Positions 1-12,996 of a stretch of DNA of 64,000 nt are shown here, one piece after another (within the stretch, counting starts at the first letter, position 1; each line of letters starts with the position of its first letter). Under the pieces are notes generated by a model, which saw nothing but the letters and a program-made list of their open reading frames with translations, had not been told where the DNA came from and did not search any database. The DNA is from Cavia porcellus (taxonomy: Eukaryota > Chordata > Mammalia > Rodentia > Caviidae): the NCBI RefSeq assembly GCF_034190915.1, contig NW_026947485.1, positions 35,849,519-35,913,518 of the forward strand, given 5' to 3'. The position numbers and the translations under genes are program-made.

Positions 1-3000
1 CTTCCAGACATCTACAAAACACCTGACTAGTATTCTTCACAAGTGTCAAGGTCAGAAAAGAGGCTAAGGATCTATTTCAGGAGAGGAGACTGAGGAGCCA
101 TGAAAATTAAATGTTACATAAGAGACCAAGACTGGATCTTAACACAGAAAGAGAGAACATTGGTGGGAAAAGACAAATTCTGTACATCAGTTAATAGCAG
201 TAATTTGAATTACTAGTTACTAGTGTTATAACATTGTTAAGTTACTACTTTGGATTGACATGAACAAGAGCTAGGTGATATATGGGAACCTGGTTTAATT
301 TTTTTGTCCCCTTAAGTCTTAAAATTATTTCACATGGGAAAGCTGAATAAAATGTTACGTTTGTTTTAGTATTGTGTTCACATGTAGTCATGAATACATA
401 AAATCTCCATTGGCCAACCTCTTGAGCATGTATCTATCCCAAATATACTTTCATAGTCTAATCAGACCAAATAATTTGTTAACTAGCCCTTTGTGGGCAG
501 TGGTGGGTAACACAATTTTTGTGTGTATTATAAAATATTTAAAACCAAAGTAACAGCTAGTTGCATGCCCATACTTCATTTTAAGGAATGTACATAGAAA
601 TACAGTAAATCTCCCATGTTCCCTTCCTTCATGGTGTCTTGTTCCTTTTGTCCTCTTTACTGAACTCTTGCCTCTTGGCTTTAAACAATGGAATTTGTTA
701 TTTAGTATTCTTGTTTATTTTACCAAACTTTCTGAATTCTAACTTACCGTATCTTTTTAACTTTTTTTATTGTTTCGTATGTATAGGTCAGCTCATTCTT
801 TTTCTCTCTTGTGTAGATTTCCACTGTATGACTACCAATATCATATGGTGAAAAATCTATGACGGTTTTATTCTTCATTTGGAATGAAAAGTTTTCATTT
901 TGAGAAATGGTTTTTGAGACCAGAGGAGATCTCTGTTCTTTCTGAACTTCAGTAACACCATCTACAATTTTTAACTTGGTACTTGTGGCCTTGTTTTATT
1001 TCTTTCATATCAAATGAAAAATGTCCTGGAAGTCTAAAAGGGACATTATTGGCTAATATGGATCTAATTATGTCAAATGAAGAAGTAAATACTTACTTAA
1101 ATGAATTAAACGATAACTACTTAAATAACTAGATTGTATTTCGTTTTTTTTGTTTTTTGTTTTTTGTTTTTTTCTGTTGGTGTTTGTATGGTATTGTTGT
1201 TTTATTTTTGTTACAAGATTATGCAATGTGGTAAACTGGTCACTGAGGTGGAAATCTGGAATCTAAATAAAGCATAGAATTTAAATTTGACATTACTTGC
1301 TAAATTTGCAGGGAACATAGGTCCTGGGAAATTTTGGTGTCATTAGTAATAATTTTACCTGCATTTGGCATTATGAAAAAGAGAGGTACTTGGTAATTTA
1401 TTTTATGTCAGAATTCTTGCTTTGTATATTATTCTTTTTGCAATACTTTCTGTTTACTTCTGATCATTTCAAATTTGTACTGAGTGCAATGCCCAGATTA
1501 GTCATTTTCCAAATTATTTATTTGGATGTTGATCTTACTCTGCAAAAACACTTAAGAGATTGATTTCTAGCACAGCTTTGGTAGAGATTAGCAGGGCTAA
1601 TGTTATTGCCCATATTTTCTGAGTTAAGAATACTGGAAAGCAAGCTGGAGGAATTTGAAATACTTACTCAAGGTTGCAGAACAGAACCAGGAGCCAGGTC
1701 TTTCAAAAGCCCAATCCTGTCCAGATGTTACACTTTCAGTGCTTAAAATAAGTGAAAGTATTAATCAAGATGTTATTGCTTTGCCAGCATTTTAATGGGT
1801 AATTCCCTAACAAAGTGTCCACTTGAGAGTAAATCAGAGTAATTTGGGAGCTTCTTATCATTGTTAGTGTTAGATTAGTAATTGCCTCTTTTGCTGCCCA
1901 CTTTATGAGAAAGGTTCAAAGAAAACCTTCACCAAACGTTATGGGAACAAATTGCCATGGCTTGCGTGTATTTTGAAGGAAAGAAAATCTTGCAGGTTAA
2001 AACACTTAGGGAGATGTGACTTAACTGAAAGTAAAAATATCTGAGAGGACAAACAACTTTTTGATAGCTTTAGACTTACAGATAAATTAAAATCTCTCAG
2101 GGTATAGCCTACAGCAGTTGATCACTCAAATTGCAATTTTTAAAAATGTAGAAGCAGTACACTTATAATATTGTCTTTATGTCAGAAATGCACCTTTGTG
2201 CTTGGAAATGATAAAAAATTACAATCGATCCTTACAACTGTTCTGTTCATCTTTATTGATCAGGTGCAAGGAAGATAAATCGTAGCCCAAATAAGGTTAT
2301 AGTAAATGTTAGTATCGTAGGGACTACAGGTTGATAGAAAGCCATTCATCATCTCAAATGGTGACCTGTCCGTGGCTCCAGCCACCCTGACTCTGCTGTC
2401 TAATCACATACCTATTGATTTTATCTGCATCCTAGAAACCTAGATGTGACTGTCATTGGGCAGCTCATATTGTTAAATGCAAAGGGGTCACTGATTTGAA
2501 GAGAATTTCATTTTCATTTTCTCATCAACCAATAGTGATTTATTAAAAAATAAACTACCTCAAGTCATGCATGTGAAACCTGAGTGATTAGGGAATAAAG
2601 ACACCCGATAGACCACTGAATTGTGCTGCGATCTTTTGTACTGTTATGTATTTTGTAGCATATTTCATTGAGTGAGGGCTCATGGGTTCATATAGGCATT
2701 CATATAGTACGAATGGCTTCAAAGTAGCTAATCAGAATAAATAAGTTTAATTTTGCTGCCCTAAGAAAGGTATTATATTGTCATTTCAACTTGGTTTATG
2801 TTACTTATATGTTCATGTAGTAGTATAAACATTTTTTGTATTAAATTACCAAAACTTGCCACTTTGTTCTTACCGATTAATTTATTACAAATTTTGATTT
2901 TTCTTTGATCTTGTGGAGGTAATAGAACAACTTCTGTTCCTTACAGGATTTTGCGAACAAAAATATTATGTAAAACATATCCTTCTTGCAATACTGATCT

Positions 3001-3333
3001 AATAGGCAAATGTTAGTGCATATAAATTTCATTGCTAGATCTTAAGCATTGCAGTGGCAGATTGCAGATAGCATAAATCCAAATAAAAAGTTTTGAATTT
3101 TCTCAGGGTCAAATAATGGTGAATCATAACTATGAAAGTTTGTAACTACGATGTATATGTCAGCAATGGTGCTGTAATTTAAGTGAATAATTTCACATAA
3201 ATTTCTATAAATATCATGTCACTATACAAGAAAAATTCCTACTGTGTGAGTGATTGAAAATGTATGAAATTGCAATTGTTCCATGCTGTTTATCTTTTTG
3301 CCTAATGAAAACTTTATCAATCTTTACCTACAG
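1..3333 (+). other. CHCHD3 intron (3' part), upstream of first exon
   Basis: AT-rich intron that starts outside the window. Apart from a probable MIR remnant near 1.6 kb and a T-rich stretch at 1143-1173 made of T runs separated by single G, I see only unique-looking sequence. No branch-point motif was assigned with confidence. The acceptor tract before 3334 is only moderately pyrimidine-rich. Confidence 0.85.
1600..1720 (-). repeat. MIR-like SINE remnant
   Basis: A degenerate match to the reverse complement of the MIR core: a poly-base count region, then a segment resembling the motif around ACTCAAGGTTGCAGAACAG and AGGAGCCAGGTCTTTC. It is strongly diverged, as expected for an element predating rodents. 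Boundaries are approximate. Confidence 0.45.
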
Positions 3334-3404
3334 AGCTCTGAGTTCTACAAAGTTACCACTGAGCAGTATCAGAAAGCTGCTGAAGAAGTGGAAGCAAAGT
3401 TCAA
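3334..3404 (+). CDS. CHCHD3: CHCHD3 (MIC19) internal exon, C-terminal part of coiled coil
   Basis: This is an internal coding exon of 71 nt. It reads as SSEFYKVTTEQYQKAAEEVE followed by AKF and two bases of a Lys codon, so it ends in phase 2. The acceptor is CAG at 3331-3333 after a moderate pyrimidine stretch, and the donor at 3405 is the consensus GTAAGT. The peptide matches, as I remember it, the region of MIC19/CHCHD3 just before the CHCH domain, a charged helix continuing the coiled coil. MIC19 is a peripheral inner-membrane protein facing the intermembrane space. It belongs to the MICOS complex (with MIC60 and MIC25) that holds crista junctions and links to the outer-membrane SAM complex. 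The split Lys codon joins exactly to the exon at 54087, which confirms both boundaries. Upstream exons are outside the window. Confidence 0.95.
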
Positions 3405-3435
3405 GTAAGTTTTTAATACTGTTATAATTATTCTT

Positions 3436-3556
3436 TTTTGGTTGGTTTTTTTTTTTTTTTTTTTTTCCTTTTTCTCGGTACTGGGGATTGAACTCACGAC
3501 CACCTGCTTGCAAGGCAGGTGCTTATGCCGCTGAGCTAAATCCCTAGCCCAATTAG
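3436..3556 (-). mobile_element. ID-like tRNA-Ala-derived SINE, young copy
   Basis: On the minus strand this reads GGGCTAGGGATTTAGCTCAG onward into an A-rich tail, seen on the + strand as a long T run at 3446-3467. An internal Pol III A box (TAGCTCAGCGG, at 3528-3538) and a B box (GAGTTCAATCC, within 3485-3497) are both present. The tRNA-like core carries an apparent TGC anticodon in a palindromic CTTGCAAG, typical of tRNA-Ala descent. It is flanked by a 9-bp target-site duplication ATTATTCTT (3427-3435 and 3557-3565). It lies only about 30 nt inside the intron from the exon donor. Confidence 0.9.
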
Positions 3557-4588
3557 ATTATTCTTAAACAAATGAAAGCCCTGTTTTGTTGCTTTTTGAG
3601 CAGAAGGTAGATTGTTATGGGATACTTGGAAGTGTTTTAGAATGGCTGAAATAGGACCATGTTATCCACTGTTCTGAACTCAGATAAAACAAAAGGGCAT
3701 TTTATGAAAGCTTACTGCAACTGTTTTTGAACAAGGGAAAATTGAAAGCAATAGTAATAGAATTTTCATTTGAAATAATACATACGTGCCCTTGTTTATG
3801 TAGGTGATGTTAAATTGCTACCTCTATTACTGGACACTATTCACTTTTGAATAGTGAAATGATGCACTTGTCCAAATTTAGATACCACCTTACATGTATT
3901 TAAATTATTTTTATTTCTTCACACATGCCTTGAAAGCATTTAAATCATAGAATTTACCTTGCCCTTGATTATGAAAGTGATGTTAAATTGCTACCTCTAT
4001 TATTCCTTGAATTGTTTAAATGAATGTTCTGTGATTGATGGATCAAAGTGTCTGTAACCCATAGCCTTATACGTTCTCTTCACTGCCAGTTCTCATGTGA
4101 GGTTAGAGGACATCATTCACAATTTTCTTGAGTATATAAATGATTTCATTGTATAAACCCTGTTAGTGGCACATGTGCAAATTAGTACTGCTAAAGAAGA
4201 GAAGGTGTTGTGACAGGTTTGTTTGAAAGATTGCATTGGGCTCTGACCTCCTTCCTTGTACATGTTTATAAGCATTTGGTAAAATGATTAAACCGTAAGG
4301 TAAAGTTATTAGTTTCTGCTACAGTGCAATTTGTGTGGTAATGGATATTAGTATTAGTTTAATGTTGATTAAAGAGGTTTTTTAAAAGGTGTTTTGAATT
4401 CTGATTAAACAGATAAAGATCTTTAGGCTTTTTTAAATGATCAGTTTTAGAGGCAGTAGAGAAATATGCTAAGAGTGCTCTAAAAGTTAATGTTAGATCT
4501 TAAGAATTTAAAGAATTGGTTTTACCTTGGATATTAAAACATATCCTGAATGAATATATATTTTAAATTGTATATTTTCCCTATAAAC

Positions 4589-4688
4589 TGTTTTTGTTAT
4601 TGTTCTTGTTTTTTTGTACTGGGGATCAAACTCATGACCTTGTGCTTGTCAGGCAGCTGCTTGTGCCACTGAGCTGAACCCCTGGCCT
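4589..4688 (-). mobile_element. ID-like SINE, older copy
   Basis: The minus strand resembles the 3436-3556 copy with more differences: the B-box region is GAGTTTGATCC and the A-box region is CAGCTCAGTGG. The tail appears as a short T run at 4610-4616. Possible target-site duplications are CCTATAAAC (4580-4588) and CCTGTAAAC (4689-4697), 8 of 9 identical. Confidence 0.8.
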
Positions 4689-5186
4689 CCTGTAAACCCT
4701 TTTGTCTTTGTACTAGGAGAGCCTTTGACTTGCACTATATCTTTATTATACTGGTAACTATGAAAACAAGTATAATTTAAGATATGTCAGAGATCACTTT
4801 AAACTACAAGGGCCTGAGGCTTAAAGGAATATTGAATAGGTTGAAGATATTTGGGAGAAAAATGATGCTCTCTAGTTAGATGATAACTTTAGGTAAGATC
4901 AGTAGTATAACATTAGGAGATTATTGCAAGATAAACAAGGATAGGTCAGCAGGGTAATTAGGTGGTAGGCTGGAAAGTTGGTCTTCATTTAACAGGATGT
5001 TATTAGTCAGCGTTTGACCAGGTGAGCACCCTGATCTCTGTGCTCCTGCAGTAATAGTAATCTGACAGTAGATGTGAGGTTTGATTAGAAGTATGGTAAA
5101 CAACCAGAAGTACAAGAAAAGAGGCCCCCTCAAGTGAAAAAAAAAAGGTTAGTATAAAATTGTTATTGAAAGATTGGTGTTTTCTC

Positions 5187-5562
5187 TATGTATTTGTTTG
5201 CCAAGACTGCATAATACCACAGGCTTGGTGACTTAAATAACGAATTTATTTTCTCACAGTTCTGGAGGTTGAAGGTCTGAGACACAGGCATTGGCAGGGT
5301 TGGATTCTTGTGAGGCCACTCTCCCTGGTCTGTAAATGGCTGTCTTTGCTCTGTGTGTCTTCCTTCTGTGCATTTCTTTGTCCTGACCTAAAAAGATAAT
5401 AACAATGATAACAGTCATATTGGACCACAGCCTACTTTAATGAATCATTTTAAGTTAATTACCTCTTTAAAAGACTAACAACTGTTCAAATTCAGTTATA
5501 TTTTGAGATACTGGGCATAAGCACATAAATGGGGGTGAGGGTGAGAAATTCAGCCCATAATG
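5187..5562 (+). repeat. Ancient eutherian interspersed repeat, family not resolved
   Basis: The stretch runs from GTTTGCCAAGACTGCATAAT through TTTATTTTCTCACAGTTCTG, a middle block with GTGAGGCCACTCTCCCTGG, and ends near AATTCAGCCCATAATG. I recognise this order of motifs as a common, roughly 400-bp dispersed repeat of placental mammals, but I cannot name the family with confidence. The short frame on the opposite strand has no independent support as a gene. Confidence 0.55.
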
Positions 5563-6465
5563 TTTGGATAGAAGGGACAAAAGAATCAAAAATAAGAGTT
5601 TAGAAGATTGAAAAATTGGTGGAAGTAGGATGTTACAGATACAGAAGTGTGCTGTTAGTGGAGGAAAATCTTCCTTGAAGTCATACCCAGCTGCTGTGTC
5701 ATGTCAGTGGAGAACAGGAGACTATATGAAGCACAAAAAAACATTCTGGTGACTTTCTACAAAGCAACAAGAATCTCTAAGGTTAAACTTTGGCTCATAT
5801 ACAACCTCAATAATATCATTCTCTGTGTTTCAAGATGATATTCTCTATATGATTCTATTTTTATCTGTCCAAAGTACATAGTAAGGATTTGGCCTTATCA
5901 AAGTCTGGTCTTCATACCAGGCCCCTACAAGGTAACCTCTAAGACCTTTAAAATTTCTTTATTGACAAAAGTTGTTATTCATGGTGGGCTGTCAGCTAAG
6001 TGTGATATCAGTGGGGCATGGGGCAGGAGACTGACTGATTCATGGGCAATCAAATCTATAGAACTGTATAATGCAGCCTCAATAAAACTGCACTCTAAAA
6101 CACTGTTAATTGCCCCTGGTAGATAATACTCTGTGTGTATTGTCACTCATCAATAGTAAGAGGGTAATGGGTCTGGAGACAAAAGGCAGCTTTGCAGTTG
6201 AAATTCTTCCAGATTGTGCATCTCTTCTTGCCTGATTTTATATCATTTCCCTCTTTGAAAACAACTGAATTAATAGTTGTCAATGTGTCCTGTCAGACAG
6301 GTTAGCATAGTGTTGAATCTTAGAGTGGTTTGTGAACCCTCCAACACTTGATATGAATGTCAGAAGTTAATCCCAGAGACTGTGCCTTCAGACATTGCCA
6401 TGGGCTCACTACCATACAAACAAAATCCCCAGTTTCACACATTAAAGGAATTTCAAGAATTAGCG

Positions 6466-6578
6466 TTTGGGGATAAGGATGTTGGTTAGTGACAGAGTGC
6501 CTTGCCTAGCATGTACAAGGTCCTGGGCTTCATCTCTAGCAACACACAAAAACAAAAGCAGGGCAAAACCAAAAAACT
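6466..6578 (+). mobile_element. ID-like SINE, diverged
   Basis: It has a GGGGATAAGGATGTTGGTTA head, a GCCTTGCCTAGCATGTACAAGG middle and a GGGCTTCATCTCTAGCA B-box-like region, followed by an A-rich tail with CAAAA repeats. It matches the classic ID layout but is badly diverged in the A box. No clear target-site duplication was found. Confidence 0.65.
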
Positions 6579-6842
6579 AGTATTTTAGAGGGCAGCTACT
6601 TTTTATACGTGTATATCCTTTCCTCTCTGGCTGCTGCCTACTAAACTTCTCAGAACTACTTGGATTTGCAGTAAGCTTGTTAGCTTTATACCTAGGAAGT
6701 GATGACATGTGGACTCCCAAGAGATTCCTAACATCTTTGAAGGCACAGGGATTACTTGGTAGGCCTATTTCTCCTTAGATATTTGACCATCTCAAATAAT
6801 CTTGTAAAGCAGTATACTAAATTTTTTTCACTGATAAAACTA

Positions 6843-6966
6843 ATTTTTAAAATTTATTTATTTATTTATTTTAAAGAGAAGAAAACAACAAAATCAACAA
6901 ATCAAAACAGAACAATGCAAAGCAACACGGGACTTCAAAACAAAATCTATTGCATGACAAAGCTGG
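6843..6966 (-). mobile_element. Short L1 3'-end fragment
   Basis: A T-rich stretch with ATTT repeats (6850-6874) is followed by an AAAGAGAAGAAAACA segment and an A/C-rich stretch with ACGGGACTTCAAAAC. It resembles the minus-strand 3' ends seen at 19854 and 30306, including the GGACTTCAAAA motif of the 3' UTR repeat units. It is about 120 bp and probably strongly 5'-truncated. Target-site duplications were not clear. Confidence 0.5.
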
Positions 6967-8014
6967 CTTGCCTAGCCTAATTGTTTTCATGGTCTCCTGT
7001 CTGCTCAAGCAGATTTGCACTTACAAGCTTCCCCTTGAAGATGTCTAAACATCTTGAACCTATACTCAGCCATCCCTTTTAGGCAACAGGCCCTGAAGGC
7101 CTTTGAAGAAAATTTAATTAATTTTATCGCGTGGAAGTAACATTCATTTGGCTACATCTTGGCTACAAGAGATGAAAGCTTTTTAAACTGTAGTTAGAAG
7201 AGCAATATTATATTCCTGATAGAGGGTCACACAAAATCCCTATAAAGGAAAAATAGACCAAGAACATTTGATGCTGCATATGACTAACAGCAGTAGTGTC
7301 AGCACAACTTACCAGGAGAACTAATGGAATTATTTTAGGGATGCTTAAAATAGTAAGTCATACTAGATACCTTACTTTGTAGTTTTGGCAGTAGACCACC
7401 TAAACATTTTAGAATTAAAGAGTTTTTTCCCCGCTATATGCACATGCCATTCATTCATGGAAGTACCTATGAGATATGCTTCTAGTTGCATTCTGCATAT
7501 TCATCTATGAAGGCGTTCTTAGCAGCCTGGAGCTTAGAGTTCACCACAGAAGAACAAAAGGAAGACAAACTTAAAATGAAAATCTTTTTAAGCAGCCAAA
7601 ATTTTATAGTTACATCTGTAATACTGTTTAAATACTATCTATAATTATTTAAGTGATAATTAAAGGACATGCAGTTGGTGAATTTGCGCTGTTTATTTTC
7701 CTACAGAACTTTATTCCCGTATTAGCTGTAAAATTCAAATGTAAATCACTGAATAAATTTACCATTTTTTTACATCTAGCTCTTACTCAAAAGAAGTACC
7801 TTTTTTTTTCCATTCTACTAAAATAATCATAACCACTTGACATCACATCTGCTACCCCTTGTTATTATCTACTAATAGAGACAATTATGATGCTAGTTCC
7901 TGGTTATGTGATATTGATACCATGTTATAGTTAAACTGAATGAAATTATGTTCCATATTAATCCTTATATTCTGTTTTTCAGGTAATTAATTAAAACTAT
8001 TAAATAATTTACAT

Positions 8015-8111
8015 GAGGCTGGAAGTATAAATTCAGTGATATAACTCATGCCTTGCTTGCATGAAGCTTTGAGTTTGATCTCTAGCACTGCCAAAAATGA
8101 AAAAAAAAAAA
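8015..8111 (+). mobile_element. ID-like SINE, diverged
   Basis: It begins GAGGCTGGAAGTATAAATTC, has CTTGCTTGCATGAAGC in the anticodon region and a GAGTTTGATCTCTAGCACTG B-box/3' region, then ends in an A11 tail. A short repeat TTACAT flanks it (8009-8014 and 8112-8117), which may be part of a target-site duplication. Confidence 0.75.
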
Positions 8112-9483
8112 TTACATATATAATGTAAAGCAAAGGTCTACCACAAAGTAAATGTTCAATATGTGTTAGATATGATAGTTCAAGTCAAGTCGTACCATTA
8201 TGCTATAGAAGAAATTGTTGTATTTATTTCTTAAAGCCCAAATGGAACATTAGGCAGAGCATCCATGCTCTCGCCAGGATTGCAAGTGCATGAAGCACTT
8301 GTGACAGTATAGTATGTGCGAGGAGTGTAGCAGTAAAGCAATCAGAGTGCTGCAGGGACCGTGTTTCCCATTAGCATCACACTAAACCTATAGAAAGGAA
8401 ATGTTGCAAAAGTGTTGATGCACACATGAAGTGTTCTTAAAATAAAGAAAAACAAATGTAAAGCAAATAACAAAACCTACTTTCAAAATAATGTAAACAT
8501 TACAAGGACAACTTAATATCAAGCAAAAGAAAATGTTTTAAAGATATTTTGCTACCATGCTCACCTTTAGGGAATAAAGTAGGGAATTTTTACCTTCCAT
8601 TTAAAAAATAAAAATGTATGAAAAGTAACATAGTTCCCTGAAAACACTTTGGAAATGGTTTCAGTAGAGATATAACTTTCTAATTTGGCTTCAGTTTCTT
8701 TGAAAGAGAAAACGCTTGTAAAAGTTATGATTTTATGAAATCTTGTATGAATATAGGCAGCAGTCCTTTGCATGCCAAATTCTAGGAGTTTTCACTTTTA
8801 TTCAGTTTTTAAAACCTGACTTACAAATTTAGGCTCATGGAAATAAGCTTGGGTTATTCTTATAAAGTACTGGAAGATAAGTTACCCTGTAGGAATAGTT
8901 TAGGTGGTTTGAGAGTATCTGAGGAATACTAGGCAAAACTTACACAGATAAAATACGTTTTGTAAGTGTTGATAACTATTCAGAGGTTTTACTTTAATGT
9001 AGAACCCTTTAACTTTAAAATATCCTTGTTTTTAGGGTTTCAGTAGGCAATTATGTTTAGTGCCTTTTGGGCCTGTAAGATTTCAATAGCTATACTAATA
9101 GAATGTATTTGTGAAGCTGAAGATGATACGTAACAATGTTGTCTGCAGGTGTTTCTCCTGTTCGCTATAATTACAGTGTAGATCCTGGACAGTTGTAAGC
9201 AGTAGTGCTTAAAGATCCTGCTTAATTGGCTGTAAAATAATTAAATAAGATTTTGACTGGCAAATTTATAATTCTGTTAGATGCACAAGCCACTGCACCC
9301 AAATGTCAATGTGACTTCAATTTGGAAATATTAGATTAATAGAACTAATTGTTCTGCAAGTACAAAGTTTACTCTGATTAATTGTCTTAAATCTCTTCTA
9401 GAAGTGTAGTCAGGTAAATTTATGTTACTTGGCTTTTTACCTAAACTTTTAATTAAAAGTTCTTTCAAAAGTTTGAGCTAGGC

Positions 9484-9605
9484 TAGACATGGTTATGCAT
9501 GCACCTGTAATCCCAGCACTAGGGAAGCTAAGCCAAGAGGATCACTACTAGTTCAAGGCCAGCCTGGACTACATGGCAAGACCCTGTCTCAAAAACAAAA
9601 AACAA
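9484..9605 (+). mobile_element. B1/Alu-like 7SL-derived SINE
   Basis: It carries the recognisable order CACCTGTAATCCCAGCACTA, GTTCAAGGCCAGCCTGGACT and GCAAGACCCTGTCTCAAAAA, followed by an A-rich tail. This is the left-monomer structure of 7SL-derived SINEs. It lacks the internal duplicated block seen in the copies at 40.2 and 51.9 kb. Confidence 0.85.
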
Positions 9606-11243
9606 ACAACAACGAAAAAGGAGAAAAAGTTTGAACAAGTCAGTTTCACAGTGCTGGATTTCTAGTTCTTTTGAAGTTAAGGTCTCATCAATTTTTCAGT
9701 GATTTCAGCTGCCTTATTGAATTACTTGCCTTTAAAAAAGGGTTAACTTTATATACTGTTGTGCATGTATTTGTATCTGCAGCTGACAGGTACCCTGGAC
9801 ATCATCTCTAATACTTATTGATATCTACTTATAACCTACTTTAGTGTTGTGCGAATGGATCTAATATACCAAATGTACATGATAAATGTTTTATCTCTGA
9901 TTCTCATTGATCAATTTTGAAATGATCAAATGGTTTATCTCAGTAAGACACTAATTCACATTGATCAAATTTTAAATGACCAAGTTGACTTAGTTTCTGT
10001 TGAACACAAATTGTATTAAAACAGTATTTGAACACACTGCCTTTTCTAATGCAGGAGTTATGTTACCAGTAGTTACATTATAAATAGTTATTGTATTATA
10101 AAGTTGTCTCCTTTGTAATGAAAAGTTTACACAAGAAGAAAAGAATGGGATATTATGGGAAGAACAGGATTTCAGACAAGGATTTGGGCTTTTACTAACT
10201 AATTAAATTCTGCATTTGTATTGGACCTTTCTTCCCCCTTTTTTAATTTGAAAGGCTATGAGCAGGAAATACAGCAGCTGCAGTGGTGACATTTTATTCC
10301 CAGTGCTCCTTTGGAGCCAAGAAACATCTTGATTATTTAGTAAGAGGATAATTGAAGAGGCAAAATTCTGGATAAAGTAAATATACCTGTGCCCTTTGTG
10401 CATAAGCTTCTGGTAACAATTGCATTTTTAGAAGTCAAGTTATTCATTGGTTTTTATTTTTTAAACATCAACACACCTACATCACTTCTATAGTATTTCT
10501 TGCACCTTCTGTAGTGTGGAGAATTTTTTAGTTTTGAAATTGAAGAAAAATGTTTGTTCATTATTTTGCATGTGAAGCTATTGGCAAATACACAATTAGC
10601 CTGAAATGTAGACTTGATTATTTAGAACCCACAGTTCCAGGGAGTTATTTATTATCTTTGACTCAGTATCTCTTCCATGAATAAAATGTAAATTGTAACT
10701 GTCATCTTTGTTTGAGAATACAAACTGAGATGATTGAAAGTTATGAAAAAAAGTTATTAATTCTCATCCAAAAAAATAAAAAAGAAAGATCTTCAGTTTT
10801 ATTCAGTTCTAAGACTGAACTACATAGCTATATTGAGATACGTTTCAGATGATGTTATAATTTCTTCTGTATCATCAGGGATATGTAGAGTAGACCTAGG
10901 TTTCAAGCTGTGAATCTGGACAGTTGGTTTTTGGTTGATTAGTGGTTGGTTAATTGGGTTTCCTTTTTGTACCAAATTGCCTTCAAAGAATGCAAGATCT
11001 GCTTTAGAATGCACCAATATTTGACAGTGTTTCTTACGATAAACCATTTACAGTTGGTTAACATTTGTGAAGAAACTACATGATTAATGTTTTAGTGTTT
11101 TGTTTTTGTTTTTAATGTTTTCTACTAAGACTGGAGTCCAGATCCATTCAGGTAAATACTTTGGTATTTTACTACTTGTATTGGATCTTTGTATTGGATC
11201 TATATATTGTTGTCTAAGCAAATAAAAGTAAATGCTAAGTGTT

Positions 11244-11640
11244 TTATTGTTTGTGTTTAAATGTCCCCCAAAGCCTCATGTGGTCATGGGGGATTGGCCT
11301 TTCGAAGGCTGCTGAGTCTCACCTTTGTGATTTGTTTATTGTCCAGAGCTGGCATTGGTGGTATGAGTGCTGCATTTGCTCATGCTCAGGTAGCCAACAT
11401 AAACATAAGGGAGGGAAGAAGGCATGCTTTCTTTCCCCTTTTGCCCTTTTGCTTTTTTGCTCTGGTCACTTACGGTATCTGCCACAGCTGCCCTGTTGCC
11501 CTTCAGCCATGCTACCCTGACCTGGAGCAGATTGTGGACTGAAACACACATGAGCTGTAGGCCAAATAAACCATTCCTTCCTTTGTTTTGGATGTCAGGT
11601 ATTTTGTCTCAGCAGTGAGTGGTTGGGAAAAGAACCCAAC
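11244..11640 (+). mobile_element. MaLR/ERVL-type LTR, solo
   Basis: The opening (TTTAAATGTCCCCCAAAGCC then TCATGTGGTCATGG) and the end (GAGCTGTAGGCCAAATAAAC then TGTCAGGTATTTTGTC) match the general layout of mammalian MaLR LTRs: a 5' block ending in CTCATG, a late CCAAATAAA polyadenylation signal (about 11560) and a terminal TATTTTGTCTCAGCA block. No internal viral region or second LTR is next to it. Several overlapping short frames cross it, but none resembles a retroviral or host protein. The boundaries are approximate and the family name is not certain. Confidence 0.55.
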
Positions 11641-12996
11641 CACTAAGAAACATTGGGAGTTAGGTTTCAACCCATATGTTTCTATACTTCCTGCCTGTTC
11701 CCCCCACATTCCACTCAACTCAGTGGTATCCAGAGAAAGGGACAGGGCAGGGTGGGGAAGCTAATTGGCGTATAAGGCTAAAAAGGACAGGAGCAAGGCT
11801 GTAAACCAAGGACAAGCAGTATTATCTATTCCTGCAAAAACAGCAGTATAAACTGCAACTCTACCATGCTATAATTTCTGCATTTGGTCACAAGGTCAAG
11901 AGGATCAGTGTGGAAATTTTTTATTCCTTCATTATAGCGTGTGAAGAAATCTTAAGTGATAAAATAAGCCATGAAGGTACAGTGAGATTAGCCTCATTCT
12001 GTCACAAATGTGTCACTTAGAATTCCCTTCTCTGTCCCCAGTATAGCAGTTGGGTTTTTTGGGAGGTGACTGTTGAGTGTCTTCCTTCATTTAATGTAAT
12101 CTGTGTATGTGTAACATGTAAATGATCAAAACCAGTCTATTACTTTTTCATGGCCCTTAAGCTCCTGAATTCATGATACCTCCCCTTTTTTTTTTCCTTG
12201 TGGATAACAAATTATACTGTTTTCCCCTACAGGTACATTATCATTGAACTTTCTTCCTTAATCAATACTGTCCATTAATAATCTAGTATAACCTACATGT
12301 TATATGAAATATTAATTGTACCCTGTTAGTTAGATAAATGAAGAGTCTGCCAGAATGATAGCTTATTTCTTTCTTTGTATCATAATATATTAAATGAGAA
12401 TGTCTGAGAGTTCTAGAGTGTATGGTATTTTGCTGTTTATTGATCCTTACTTATTTGAGTAATTAACTGCATAGTTCATAGTTCCTCAAAGCTGTTTCTA
12501 ACTGGAGCTACTTTTTCTTCTTGCACCTTCCAATCAGAGTTCATTTACTTTTTAAAGGCTCCAGTCAGAAAAAATTTCTTTGATTTTTTTTTTCCTTTCA
12601 TGCTTTTAAAGATATGGAAACATTATTTGGCTTTGGAGTACCACTTAGAATACAGGTAGGAAGCAGTAAAAGTTGCAAGAGGGTGAACTAAGGTTAATTG
12701 TTGTCTGAATGACCTGCTATGCACTATAAAATGTTCCAAGAAGAGTTCTAGAAGGCAGATTTTAAAATTTCATCCTTGTTTATATTTATAAAGTTAACCA
12801 TCTTAGGACTTGAGCTAGATTAAAAATTGTATCAAAGAAATTTCCCATAAACATGATAGCTTTCAGTATAATCAGGAATGTTGTATAATTTCCACTATTC
12901 AATAATCACTACTTATTTGTTATCTCTCCAGAGTTTGGTGAGCAAATTCCAAATGCTGCCAGTTATTCCCTGCTTTTAACCAGATAATGAACTTCT

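Noticed and set aside
11239..11718. Several overlapping frames of 64-93 codons on both strands
   Set aside because: They overlap each other in different frames across an LTR-like repeat, have no start context or homology I recognise, and look like chance.
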